This document shows, piece by piece, positions 1 to 9,405 of a stretch of 64,000 bases of DNA. The position numbers were made by a program, and so were the translations under genes. Location of the stretch: positions 64,542,001 through 64,606,000 of the forward strand of contig JBITNC010000001.1 in the NCBI GenBank assembly GCA_050084985.1. The letters run 5' to 3'. Numbering within the stretch: the first letter of the stretch is position 1; each line of letters opens with the position of its first letter. The notes below the pieces were generated by a model, which did not search any database, was not told the origin of the DNA, and saw only the letters and a program-made list of their open reading frames with translations. Source of the stretch: Nageia nagi. Lineage: Eukaryota > Pinophyta.

Positions 1-1112
1 AGATAAAACTACTGTAGTTTGCTTCTTAGAACTCTAAGTAATCAAACTTGTACCATGTGAGAAGCAATTACCACTAGTGGACTTTTGGTCATCAAGATTA
101 CTACCTCAATCACTATCACTAAAACCAACCAACTTCACATTATAAGTATAGAAGTAATGGATGCCAAAATTTACTATAACACATACATACCTTAGGATTG
201 TCTTGGCTAATTTCAAGTGTAAGCAAGAAGGATCAGCCATGTACCTAGAATAAAGAGATACATTATAGCATATATTCGATCTTGTGTTACAAAGGAACAT
301 TAAACTCCCCATAATGCTCCTATACAACATTTTATTTATTTTTTTAGCCCCATCATATGAACATAAAAGTTCTCCATGTGCAATTAGAGTAGCTACTAGT
401 TTGCATTCACTCATGTCAAACTTTTTCAACATCTCTCTAGCATATTTGGCCTGGTAAAGAAATATCTCATCATGTGTTTGATGTATTTCCATTCCCAAGA
501 AGTAACTCATCAAACCAAGATCAGTCATATGAAATTCCTTTTTCATCTCAGCTTTAAAAGAATCACATAATAAATAACTACTTACCATGAACAACAAATC
601 AAATACATACAAACAAACAAGAATAATTTCAATACCTTGCTTCTTATAGTATAAAGTGTGCTCACTCTTACTTCTTTGGAAACCACACATAAGAAAGTAG
701 TCATTAATTATTATGTACCAAGCCCTTGGATCTTGTTTCAACCCATGTAATGCCTTTTTCAATCTCTAGACTTGATCTTCTTTGCCTTGAACCTCAAAAC
801 CTTTAGGTTATGCCACATATACTTCTTCTTAAAGATAGATATTAAGGAATACACTCTTCACATCCATGTGATGCACATTCCAATGCTTGTGGGAGTCTAA
901 TGAAATCACCATTTGGATTGTTTCTTTCCTTGCAATAGGAGCAAAAGTCTCCTTATAGTTTATGTCATACTTTTGTGTGAACCTTTTTTCAAACAACTGT
1001 GCTTTGTACCTTTCAATGGAACCATCACTATTATTCTTGATCTTGTAGATCCATTTACATCCAATGCATTTCCTATTTTGGGGCAGCTCACATAACTCCC
1101 ATATGTCACTCT
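1..1112 (-). pseudogene. Ty1/copia reverse transcriptase-RNase H, 3' part of host element H
   Basis: Read on the minus strand from 1112 down, this gives a classic plant copia RT: CKWIYKIK, then an ETFAPIARKET motif, MDVKS.FLN, PKGFEVQGKEDQV, a TAG stop near 768, then KALHGLKQ.PRAW, LGLMSYFLGMEIHQ and SIMGSLMFLC. RNase H follows (GFSDSD, LDDQKSTSG) and runs off the left edge. The YVDD active site reads YVFD and several in-frame stops are present, so it is dead. It breaks off exactly where a copia LTR begins at 1113. The matching gag, protease and integrase of a minus-strand copia lie on the far side of that insertion at 17104-19319, so both halves are inferred to be one element (H). Residues 106-762 form the longest open stretch. 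Confidence 0.88.
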
Positions 1113-1618
1113 TGTTGGAATGTATAATGCATTATTCTAAAGGTGTTGTAATAATCCTCTTTGTAAATTAACTAATACTTAAAGGTATCACTAGATACCT
1201 TAAGTATTTAAGTGAATATGATAATATATAACTTATCATACACTCCATGTCATGAGCATGCCCCTTGAGTAAAAGGGAGTTGCATGTCATGCCTTTGTAC
1301 ATTGGGTAAAAGAGTGATCCAAAGAGAGATTTTGGCCTATAAATAGAAGGCTCCCTCTTTGTGATCACATACCAATTTGTGAAGTAAAATTATGCTATAG
1401 GATAGTGTTTAGGAGATGAGATTAGGAGAATTATTAGAGATTCATATTTGTGAATGAAGTAAGATCTAGTTATTAGATGTACTTCTAGTTGGAGGAACCA
1501 CTTTACATCTTGAGTTATCTTTGTGAGATTATCTTATTTGAGTTATTTATTTATGAGATTGAGCTTTCATGAGATCTTGGTAGTTTAAGGTTGTTTAGGT
1601 TATATTTCAACTCCTTTA
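1113..1618 (+). repeat. 5' LTR of copia element B
   Basis: The LTR begins TGTTGGAATGTATAATGC and ends in a degraded CCTTTA where the family has CCTTCA. It carries the family landmarks: AAGTTCACTAATACTTAA-like sequence, a GGCCTATAAATAGAAGGC TATA region near 1340, and a GGAGGAACCACTT block near 1493. It is about 500 bp, like the other LTRs of this family at 1756, 8906, 30137 and 38007. Confidence 0.88.
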
Positions 1619-1632
1619 TTTGGTATCAGATC
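1619..1632 (+). other. Primer-binding site of element B
   Basis: TTTGGTATCAGATC directly follows the LTR. It resembles the TGGTATCAGAGC primer site complementary to initiator methionine tRNA used by most plant copia elements, with one change near its end. Confidence 0.75.
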
Positions 1633-1750
1633 CCCTTGGAGGCTCCTCTTTACATCCATGGTGTGGAATCTCTTCTTCATCATTTTTGAAGGTTCTCCAC
1701 TCTCATCACATCCTTGGAGACTACTCAACTTGAAGGTCTTCATATTACAC

Positions 1751-1755
1751 TTTAT
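1751..1755 (+). repeat. Left target-site duplication of element A
   Basis: TTTAT immediately precedes the A LTR; TTCAT immediately follows its 3' LTR at 9401-9405. The single difference is a C to T transition. The corresponding unbroken leader in element C reads TTTCATTGTTGAGG, so TTCAT is likely the original site. Confidence 0.7.
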
Positions 1756-2255
1756 TTTTGGAATGTATAATGCATTATTGTAAAAGTTTTGTAATAATCT
1801 TCTATGTAAGTTCACTAATGCTTAAGGGTATCATTTGATATCTTAAAAATTTAAGTGAATATGATAATGTAACTTGTCCTACAATCCATGTCATAAGCAT
1901 GCCCCTTGGGTAAAAGGATGTGCATATCATGCTTTTGTACATTGGATAAAAAGGTGATCCAAAGAGAGATTTTGGCCTATAAATAGAAGGCTCCCTTTTT
2001 GTGATCGCATGCCAATTGTGGATTAAAATTATGCTATAGGATAGTGGTTAGGAGAAAAGAGTAGGAGGATTTTAAGAAAGTTGTATTTGTGATTGAAGTA
2101 AATATATAGTTAGTGGATGTACTCCTAGTTGGAGGAACCACTTACATCTTATGTTATCTTTGTGAGATTGTTTTATGTGATAGTTAGATGTGAATTAAGA
2201 GCTTTAATGTAATCTTGGTTGTTTAAGAATTATCTTGTTAGTGTTAGTTTCTTTA
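1756..2255 (+). repeat. 5' LTR of copia element A
   Basis: 500 bp, from TTTTGGAATG (degraded TGTTGG) to TTCTTTA. It has the same TATA region (GGCCTATAAATAGAAGG near 1974) and the GGAGGAACCACTTACATC block near 2132 seen in the other family LTRs. Confidence 0.88.
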
Positions 2256-2270
2256 AATTGGTATCAGATC
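2256..2270 (+). other. Primer-binding site of element A
   Basis: AATTGGTATCAGATC abuts the LTR end, the copia initiator-Met tRNA primer site with one mismatch at the end. Confidence 0.78.
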
Positions 2271-5200
2271 TTAGTGTGAAAGCTTTATCTTCTTCTTGGT
2301 GTGGAAGCTCTTCTTTGTAGTGATCTTTATTCCCCATCCTACTCTACATTGTTGAGGTAAAAGAATTGTGAAGGTATAAAATCCTTCTTTTCTTTATTTT
2401 TGTTTACTATTTCTTAAATATACTAACATATTTTGTGAAGTGTGTTAGTTTATTTTTTCAAAATATGGTCAAAATAGCAATACAATGCAATTTTTTAATT
2501 TAACCTAACCTTTTATGTTAGTAGCAATTTTTTTTTCTAAAATTGCTTAATACAATGATATATTTTAAGAGGATAGTATACAAAATTGCATTATTAGAAA
2601 AAATAATACACTATATTTTATATGGAAGAGATTTAAAAAAAAAACACTTTATAAAGCTATTCTTTCTACCAAATGTATTTTTTTTTAAATATGCTTTGTA
2701 GAAATGAAGGTTGCACTTTCTTAAAAAAAAAAGGGGATATATGTATTTCTTTCAAAAAAAAGGGAGGCAGGTATAGAAATTTATCTAATTTTTTCTATCC
2801 ATGTATATATTCTAAGGGGTGTTCATGGTGTTTATACAATATATATTTTTTAATTAAAAAGAAGGGGGTTTTTCTCTTTGGTGGCTATTTGCTCACTTTA
2901 CTTTTTTGGCTACATATGTTTTTTTTTGTGACCACCTAACAGGAACATATCCTTCTCATACATTCTATGGTGGGCCTCTTCTCTCGTAGTGGCTGGATTT
3001 TTTTTGCATAGTCAATACTTGCATCCCTTGCCCTTATTGCCCCCATTGATGGATGCTACCTCCATCACATAGCCTCGAATCGCCTATAGTTTGTTGATCA
3101 ACAACACCTCTTATTTAGTTTTCCTATCCTCCATCCCTTGCAGCTCCATGCTTCAACTTGCACATTTTTTTTTATCACATGGAATCTCTTCTATTGACAT
3201 GTGCAACCTCTCCTCTACCCTCATGTGTAAGTTTTTTATTGCACTTCATTGTCCCTTGCATGCACTTTGTAAACTCTCTCTCCTATTGCATTGGATCGTG
3301 ATCTTTAGTAACATAGGGTATGGAAGTGGGCTTAGCTTATTTGGACCCTTATGCCTACATGCTTAAGCACAATCTTTCCTTTGCCTTCACATGCAATTTT
3401 TTTTTTGCACTTAATTGTCCCTCATGTTCACTTTGTAAACTCTCTCTCCTACTATATCATATCATGATCTCTAGTAACGTAGGCTGTGGAAGTAGGCTTA
3501 TATTATTTGGACCCTTACACCTACACACTTAAGCATAGCCTTTCATCTACCCTCATGCATAAGTTTCCTTTTTTCTTTTTTTCATGCACTTTACTATCCC
3601 TTACATGCACTCTCAAAACTCTCTCTCTTGCTATGCCAAATCATGATCTCTTGTAGCGTAGGCTGTGGAAGTGGGTTGTGCATTGATTTTTTTTACTTGC
3701 AACATATTCATATCATTAAATGCACTTGCAAAACCAATTGTATACTCCTTCTTGGTAAAGGAAGGGTGGCCATCATTTTACACCTAAATGCATTTAATTT
3801 TTGCTTAAGAAGTACTCCATCATGAGTAGACTACATTTTTTTACTTGGAGTGCTTTGGGTAAAATGGCATTAAAATTATTTGACTTTTTTTTCTCTCAAG
3901 TACTAGCATGATAGCTTATTAAAAACTTGTTTAAATGGATAAAATCATTTTTTTTTAATTGGCCCTTTTTTTTAATGCTTATAATTACATTATTAAAACT
4001 TTTTTTTTAAGTGCTTATTTTTGGCATTAATGCGTAGGATTTTTTTTCTTTCCTCTTTCCTTAGTTAAAATTCTAAGTAAATAGCATGCTATCTTCAGGA
4101 TAATTTTAAGCAAAAGTGGGGAAACTGTATAATTATTTACTTAAATTTTATCTATAGCATGTTATATATTGCATGTCTATCTATTTTTGAATAATGCATG
4201 CTAAATATTTTATTTTACAAAAAAGTTAAACAAATGCAAATTGAGTTAATGATGCATTTGTTTTGAACTTAAATTTTTATAATGCATGCTTATGATACTT
4301 GAAATTTTAAATATAATATGATGCATGCTTAAGGATTTAATTTTTTAAAGATTTTTTTTTTATTTTTTTAATTCAAATAATACATGCTTACTACTTAAAA
4401 AAAAACTTAAGTTATGATGCAATTTACTTCCTTATACAAGAATGAACTTGTGCAAATTAGGAATGATGTAAAAGATGTTCTTTAGGAGTTGGTAAACAAA
4501 TCCATTGGACACTTAGGTTTTAAATTTTGAATGGATTATGTTTTACTTATGCTCTTTTACTTCATGTTTTGTATTTTGTTTTATTTGCTTATGCAAATAA
4601 AAATACAAATATTGAATTGAACAACCCCTTAAAATGAATACATTTGCATGTACATTTTGCAACATGACTTGTTTGGGGAGCTATGAGGTGAGGATAGGTA
4701 GAATAGAGCTTTTAAGTTTGATGGTATAAATGATGAAAAGTTTATACTTTTCAATTTCTCCTAATTCCTCTGTTGATATGGATTTAACTCCAATAGGTGG
4801 ACAGATATGTGTGTAGTGATACCACATATTTGCATGTCCATTCAAGAATTATCCTAATAACCTAGGATCAAAACATAAAACCTAATCAAGATTAATAATT
4901 TTTTCAATCCAATAAATATCAAAACTTTAGAAAATAGGTAGTACTTCTCCTTGTGAGAGTATATTACTACCTAAGGGGAATTAGTTGAGGATTGGTAAGA
5001 CCTGGGCTCCTCTTGTGTGGGCATCTAGGTGAAGGCCTAATTTTAGATAAGAAAATAAGCCTCAATAATGTCACTCTACATCTATAGTTCTTGAGATGAG
5101 AAATGTATTTAAGTACATGGGTTATTATTTGAATTGTAAAATATTTGCATTTGTGAATCAAATCAAGCATATCTTTAGTATCAAATGTAACATGTATTAT

Positions 5201-5276
5201 TTACTTAGTTAAAACTTTACATTTAATATTATTTATTGAAACCACATGCTTATTATTTCACATTCTTATGTAGCAA
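2271..5276 (+). other. Untranslated leader of element A
   Basis: About 3 kb of AT-rich DNA between PBS and gag without a supportable gene. Parts align with the leaders of B (9401-12356) and C (35048-37991): the GGTGTGGAAGCTCTTC block near 2299, the GGACTTGTG-like and AACCCCTTAAAATGAA blocks near 4446 and 4624, and a conserved block at 4780-5280. The middle (about 2870-3830) does not match B or C. Open frames here are low-complexity shadows. Confidence 0.6.
3190..3690 (+). repeat. Three degenerate ~170-bp tandem repeats in the leader
   Basis: The phrases ACTCTCTCTCCTA, ATCATGATCTCTAGTAACG, GTGGAAGT(G/A)GGCT and TTTGGACCCTTA recur at roughly 170-bp spacing, near 3280-3365, 3440-3534 and 3620-3690. 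Each unit also has a T-run followed by TGCACTT and a TGTCCCT-like segment. Confidence 0.75.
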
Positions 5277-6240
5277 ATGTGAGAATCATTTTTACCCAAA
5301 CACATTCTTGATGGTTTCAACTATGGGATTTGGGAACCATGGATGAGAGCTGAATTACAAGTAAGGAAGTTTTGGTAAATAGTGAATGAAAACCTTATAC
5401 CTCCTATAGACGAGAAGGTACTAGAGGCTTATAACATAAAAAATGAGTTGATAACCTCCATGATTTACCATGTAGTTTTAGATGATGTGCTTTTGATGAT
5501 TTTCTCTTCAACCTTAGCAAAGAAAGCATGGGATAAGCTTAAGCAAATCTACCTTGGTTCAAAAATTTTAAGAAGGTTTACCATTCTTCAAAAGTTTTTT
5601 CAATCTCATTAAGGGAAATATGAAAATGTGGCTATCTAATTGAATAAAATTATTAACCTAAAGACCTAACTTGTTGCTTGTGGGTGCAATTGGATTAATA
5701 ATGAGTTCATGGTCTTCATCATTATTCAAAGCCTTTCTTCAAAGTTTGAAAACTTTGTAATAGTTATGGAAATAAGGCTTAATGATGATGATAAAGTATT
5801 CTCCTTTGAAAACCTTTCTAGGCACCTATTGAAGCATGATAAATTTTTTAACAATAAGGTATTGATTTTTTCTCCTAAAGATAATAGCATTGCTCTTGGA
5901 GTAACTAAAACTCCTTTTAAGAAGAAGTTCAACCATCACAAGAAATCTTATCCTTATTTCTCTAAAAGGTTTGAGAAAAGAGGTAATGGCTACAACAGTA
6001 GTAGAAACAACAGAAACAACAACCATAGTAATAGAAACAACAACAACAGTAACCAATTCAAGTAAAGAGATGGAAAAGGTAAAGTAACCAATCCTTATCT
6101 TAAGGAAAAATTTGATGGTAATTGTAACTATTATGGCATCTAAGGTCATAAAGAAGTTGATTGATACAAAAAGAATAGAAAATAAAATTTTAAAGGTAAT
6201 GAAAATATAAAGAAATTCAAAAGAAAAAAGAATGTTCATA
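5277..6240 (+). pseudogene. Decayed copia gag of element A
   Basis: Translation from the ATG at 5277 meets TGA at once, then reads FLPKHILDG, WEPWMRAELQ, AYNIKNEL, AWDKLKQIYLGS, KFENFVIVMEIRLNDDD, SFENLSRHLLKHDK and TKTPFKKKFNHHKKSYP, matching the gag of B (12357) and C (35047). The UBN2/DUF4219-type gag core is followed by an Asn-rich basic linker (about 5990-6064) and a zinc-knuckle remnant near 6120-6167 (NCNYYGI*GHKEVD) with Cys residues lost. At least eight stops or frameshifts. Confidence 0.82.
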
Positions 6241-6724
6241 CTAGTTTTGCTGTGATGCTCTACTCCTTGTCTTACTTTTTTTTATCTAAATGGATTCTTG
6301 ACTCTAGTTGCACTAATCACCTATACTTCAAAAAGTTTGAGAATTATCATAAGTATAAAAAAGATGTGGTTGTGATAGGTGATAACTCTACCCTTGAAGT
6401 CCAAAGAATTGGAAGTGTGATGATTCATGGAAAGGTTCTTGAAAATATTCTCTATGTTCTTAAGTTAAAGATGAACCTTCTCTCCATGATCTAAGTTGCT
6501 AGAAAAAGGTACTCTTTTGAATTTGACTCTCAATCTTGATGCATTAAAAAAGGACTTACCATTTTGATTAAAGGATCTATGAAAGATAATCTCTACATCA
6601 TGGATCAAGTTCCATCAAAGATGTGTCTTACTTCTATTGTAGGTTCTAAAGGTAATCTTTGGCACCATTATTTTAGGCACCTTAACCAAAAGAGTATTCA
6701 AGTCATGAAAGATCAAGAAATACA
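6241..6724 (+). pseudogene. Copia protease and pre-integrase region of element A
   Basis: WILDSSCTNHLYF at 6291 corresponds to the copia aspartic-protease motif W-[IV]-[LI]-D-S-[GS]-C-T-N-H; the usual G after DS is S. It continues GDNSTLEVQRIGSV, VLENILYVLKLKMNLLS, then SMKDNLYIMDQVPSKM and LWHHYFRHLNQKSIQVMKDQE (GAG_pre-integrase). The coding trail then jumps straight into RT. Confidence 0.8.
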
Positions 6725-8084
6725 AGGAAAGGTTAGTAGATAAAGGTTTTGCTCAAAAATATGATGTAGATTATGAGAAATTCTTTGCTCCCATGGTAAA
6801 GATGTCTACTATGAGAGTTATGTTTGCTCTTTCTGCAGCTCAAAGATAGAAAGCTTTTTAACTTGACATCAAGAGTGCATTTCTCAATGGTGACTTAGAT
6901 GTGGAAATATTCATGAATCAATTAGAAGGATTTATTATGGAAGGCAAAGAGTCTTTTGTGTGCAAGCTAAAGAAGTCATTGTATGGACTTAAGCAAGCAC
7001 CTAGAGCCTGGTAAAAAAAGATTTTATGGTACTTTGTAAACATTGGATTCTCCAAGTATTTTTTTGACTTCGATCTATATGTGCTCAATCAAGGAAAAAC
7101 ATAGTATTGATTTTTTTTTATGTGAATGATCTTTTGATTACTAAAAATAATGATGAAATCATTCAAGAATGCATATCTAAACTTAAGGCAACATCTGAAA
7201 TGACTAATATTGGTCTCTTATAATACTATCTTGGAATGAAAGTGTATTAATATAAAGATTGTACTTACCTCAATCAATCTAAGTATATATTATACATCTT
7301 ACAAAAGTTTGAAATGAAAGAGTGTAGATATGCTACAATCCTAGTCTCTCTTAGAATCACTATTTCTCTAAGCTCTAACTCCTAGTTAACTAATGCTATA
7401 GCTTACAGGTAATTAATTGGTAGTATTTTGTATTTGACTATATCCAGACTAGATATTGCCTTTGCAATGAATCTAATAGCTTGATTCATGTAAAAACTAT
7501 ATGTTGAGCACCTTAATGCTATTAAAAAAATCTTGAAGTATGTTGCAAGGATTAAGGATCTTGCTCTAAAGTATTCTAAGTTACCCTAATTTGTTCTCTC
7601 TATATTCTTAGATTTTGACTATGGGTAAGATAGAAATGATAGGAAATTAGACTCTATGTATGTGCTTAGCATTGGTTTAGGTGCTATCTCTTGAGCTTCC
7701 GAGAAGCATCCTACTATTTCTTTTACAACCATAGAAGCTGAATACTATGCCATGTATGTTGTAGCTCAGAAAGCCATTTGTATAAAGTATCTTTTGAAAG
7801 AAATTAGGTACAAGCAAGGTGGATCATCTTTGATTTTTTTAGATAATCAATCGGTAAGTTCTTTATCTAAGAATATTGTGTTTCATTGGACAACAAAATA
7901 TATGAAAATCTATGCCCATTTTATCAATAAGAAGGTTCTTGATGGCATCATACATCTAGAGTATTATCCATCCACCTTAAACTTCATTGATTTATTCATC
8001 AAGCCCCTCCTGAAAGCTCAATTTTGTAAGCTTAGGGATGCTATCAGGATGGTGAAGTTACTCTCAAGGGGGAGTGATATTTGA
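6725..8084 (+). pseudogene. Copia reverse transcriptase and RNase H of element A
   Basis: RLVDKGFAQKYDVDYEKFFAP marks entry into RT. It is followed by DIKSAFLNGDLDVEIFMNQLEGF, VCKLKKSLYGLKQAPRAW, and an active site reading YVND (usual YVDD). RNase H is recognisable near 7600-8084, ending with YMKIYAHFINKKVLDG and FIDLFIKPLLKAQFCKLRDA. Many stops (for example PRAW* and QR*KAF*) make it non-functional. Confidence 0.85.
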
Positions 8085-8896
8085 ATTCTTATGTTGAATT
8101 CATGTTTGTGATGATAAATTCACCCTTAGGAGGATTTAATGCTATATAGTGTTGATTTTGTTGTACACCTTCATTGTAAGTTCACTCTACATAAGGAACT
8201 TATATAAAAGTTTTAAAAGTAAAAAGATTGGCCAATATAGCACTATTCAGTTATCCATGTGTGAGGAACTCTTATGTGTCTTTTGGCACTATTTAGTTAT
8301 CTATATATAAAGAATTCATATGTGCATGCTCTATTTTGGTCAATCTAACATTATTCAGTTATCCATGTGTGAGGAACTCTTATGTGTATTTTAGCACTGT
8401 TCATTTATCCATATGTGAAGAACTCATATGTGCATGCTCTATTTTGTAATGATAATCAACACATGTTTTATGTATAGCAAGTGACTATAAGTTTTTGGCA
8501 TGGCATTTTTGTGATGACTTGTAGTGCACCATTGATCAGTTCATGATGGCATTTGTGTGATTCATCTATCTTTAATAAGATGAATATGTTGTATCTAATT
8601 GATCTTGTTATTTGAATTACTTATGACTTGCAAGTTCCTTTGAGATTATAGGTTACTTACCTAAGGTACGTAGGCTCTTGGAGACTCTTCATGACTTCCA
8701 ATTGGATGAATACTTCATGTACATTGAAATTGATTATAGTTAATAATTGTATTTGGTAAAGTAGTAAGTCTCAAACTAGATCTTTCTTACTTCATAAATA
8801 TGTAATAAGTTCTCATCTTCATTGTATCTATTTTGAGGAGAACTTTTTTACTTTCTCTCTCTCTTCTCTCTATTCGCTCTATCCCAATATTGCATT
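8085..8896 (+). other. 3' non-coding tail of element A
   Basis: Region between the RNase H stop and the PPT. It matches the equivalent tail of B (16231-16911) and C (30645-31540), including the TTCATGATGGCATTTG and TGACTTGCAAGTTC-like blocks, and includes the repeat array at 8225-8460. No ORF is supported. Confidence 0.6.
8225..8460 (+). repeat. Short tandem array in the element tail
   Basis: Units of roughly 55 bp contain ATTCAGTTATCCATGTGTG, AGGAACTCTTATGTG and GCATGCTCTATTTTG, repeated with alternation of GTGTGAGG and TATGTGAAG forms. The same array is longer in element C (31095-31435) and nearly single-copy in B (about 16380-16450). Confidence 0.7.
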
Positions 8897-8905
8897 AAGG
8901 GAGAG
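8897..8905 (+). other. Polypurine tract of element A
   Basis: AAGGGAGAG immediately before the 3' LTR, preceded by TTGCATT as in element C. It is the expected plus-strand priming site. Confidence 0.7.
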
Positions 8906-9400
8906 TGTTGAAATGTATAATGCATTATTGTAAAGGTTTTGTAATAATCTTCTATGTAAGTTCACTAATACTTAAGAGTATCATTTTATACCTTAAGTAT
9001 TTAAGTGAAAATGATAATGTAACTTGTGCTACACTCCATGTCATTAGCATGCCCTTGGGTAAAATGATATGCATGTCATGATTTTGTACATTGGATAAAA
9101 GGGTGATCCAAAGAGGGATTTTGGCCTATAAATAGGAGGCTCCCTCTTTGTGATCACATACCAATTGTAGAGTAAAATTATGCTATAGGATAATGGTTAG
9201 AAGAAAAGAGTAGGAGGGTTGTAAGAGAGTTGTATTTGTGATTGAAGTAAAGATCTAGTTAGTGGATGTACTCCTAATTGGATGAACCACTTACATATTG
9301 TGTTATCTTTGTGATATTGCTTTATGTGATAGATGTGAATTGAGAGTTTTCATGTTATATTGCTTATTTAAGAATTATCTTGTTAGTGTTAGTTCCTTCA
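8906..9400 (+). repeat. 3' LTR of copia element A
   Basis: 495 bp, TGTTGAAATGTATAATGC to GTTAGTTCCTTCA. It is not followed by a PBS, which fits a 3' LTR and argues against this LTR being shared with the downstream coding region. Confidence 0.85.
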
Positions 9401-9405
9401 TTCAT
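9401..9405 (+). repeat. Right target-site duplication of element A
   Basis: TTCAT, matching TTTAT at 1751-1755 apart from one transition. B leader sequence (TGTGAGATAAAAGAGC) resumes at once. Confidence 0.7.

Larger units (their letters stand above)
1756..9400 (+). mobile_element. Inner Ty1/copia element A with two LTRs, integrase deleted
   Basis: The order is LTR (1756-2255), PBS, a leader of about 3 kb, gag, protease, part of the pre-integrase region, RT, RNase H, a non-coding tail, PPT and LTR (8906-9400). All coding parts carry stops and frameshifts. Compared with element B, about 1.15 kb covering the integrase core is missing at about 6725. Same family and same orientation as B, and sited inside B's leader. 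Confidence 0.88.

Noticed and set aside
2673-3825. Several Cys/Phe-rich short ORFs.
   Set aside because: They fall in the element A leader and its tandem repeats and are driven by T-runs and CTCTCT words.
8906-9400. One LTR shared by two tandem copia elements (LTR-internal-LTR-internal-LTR from unequal recombination).
   Set aside because: There is no PBS after 9400, near-matching pentamers flank 1756-9400, and leader sequence broken at 1755 continues at 9406. Nested insertion explains all of this better.
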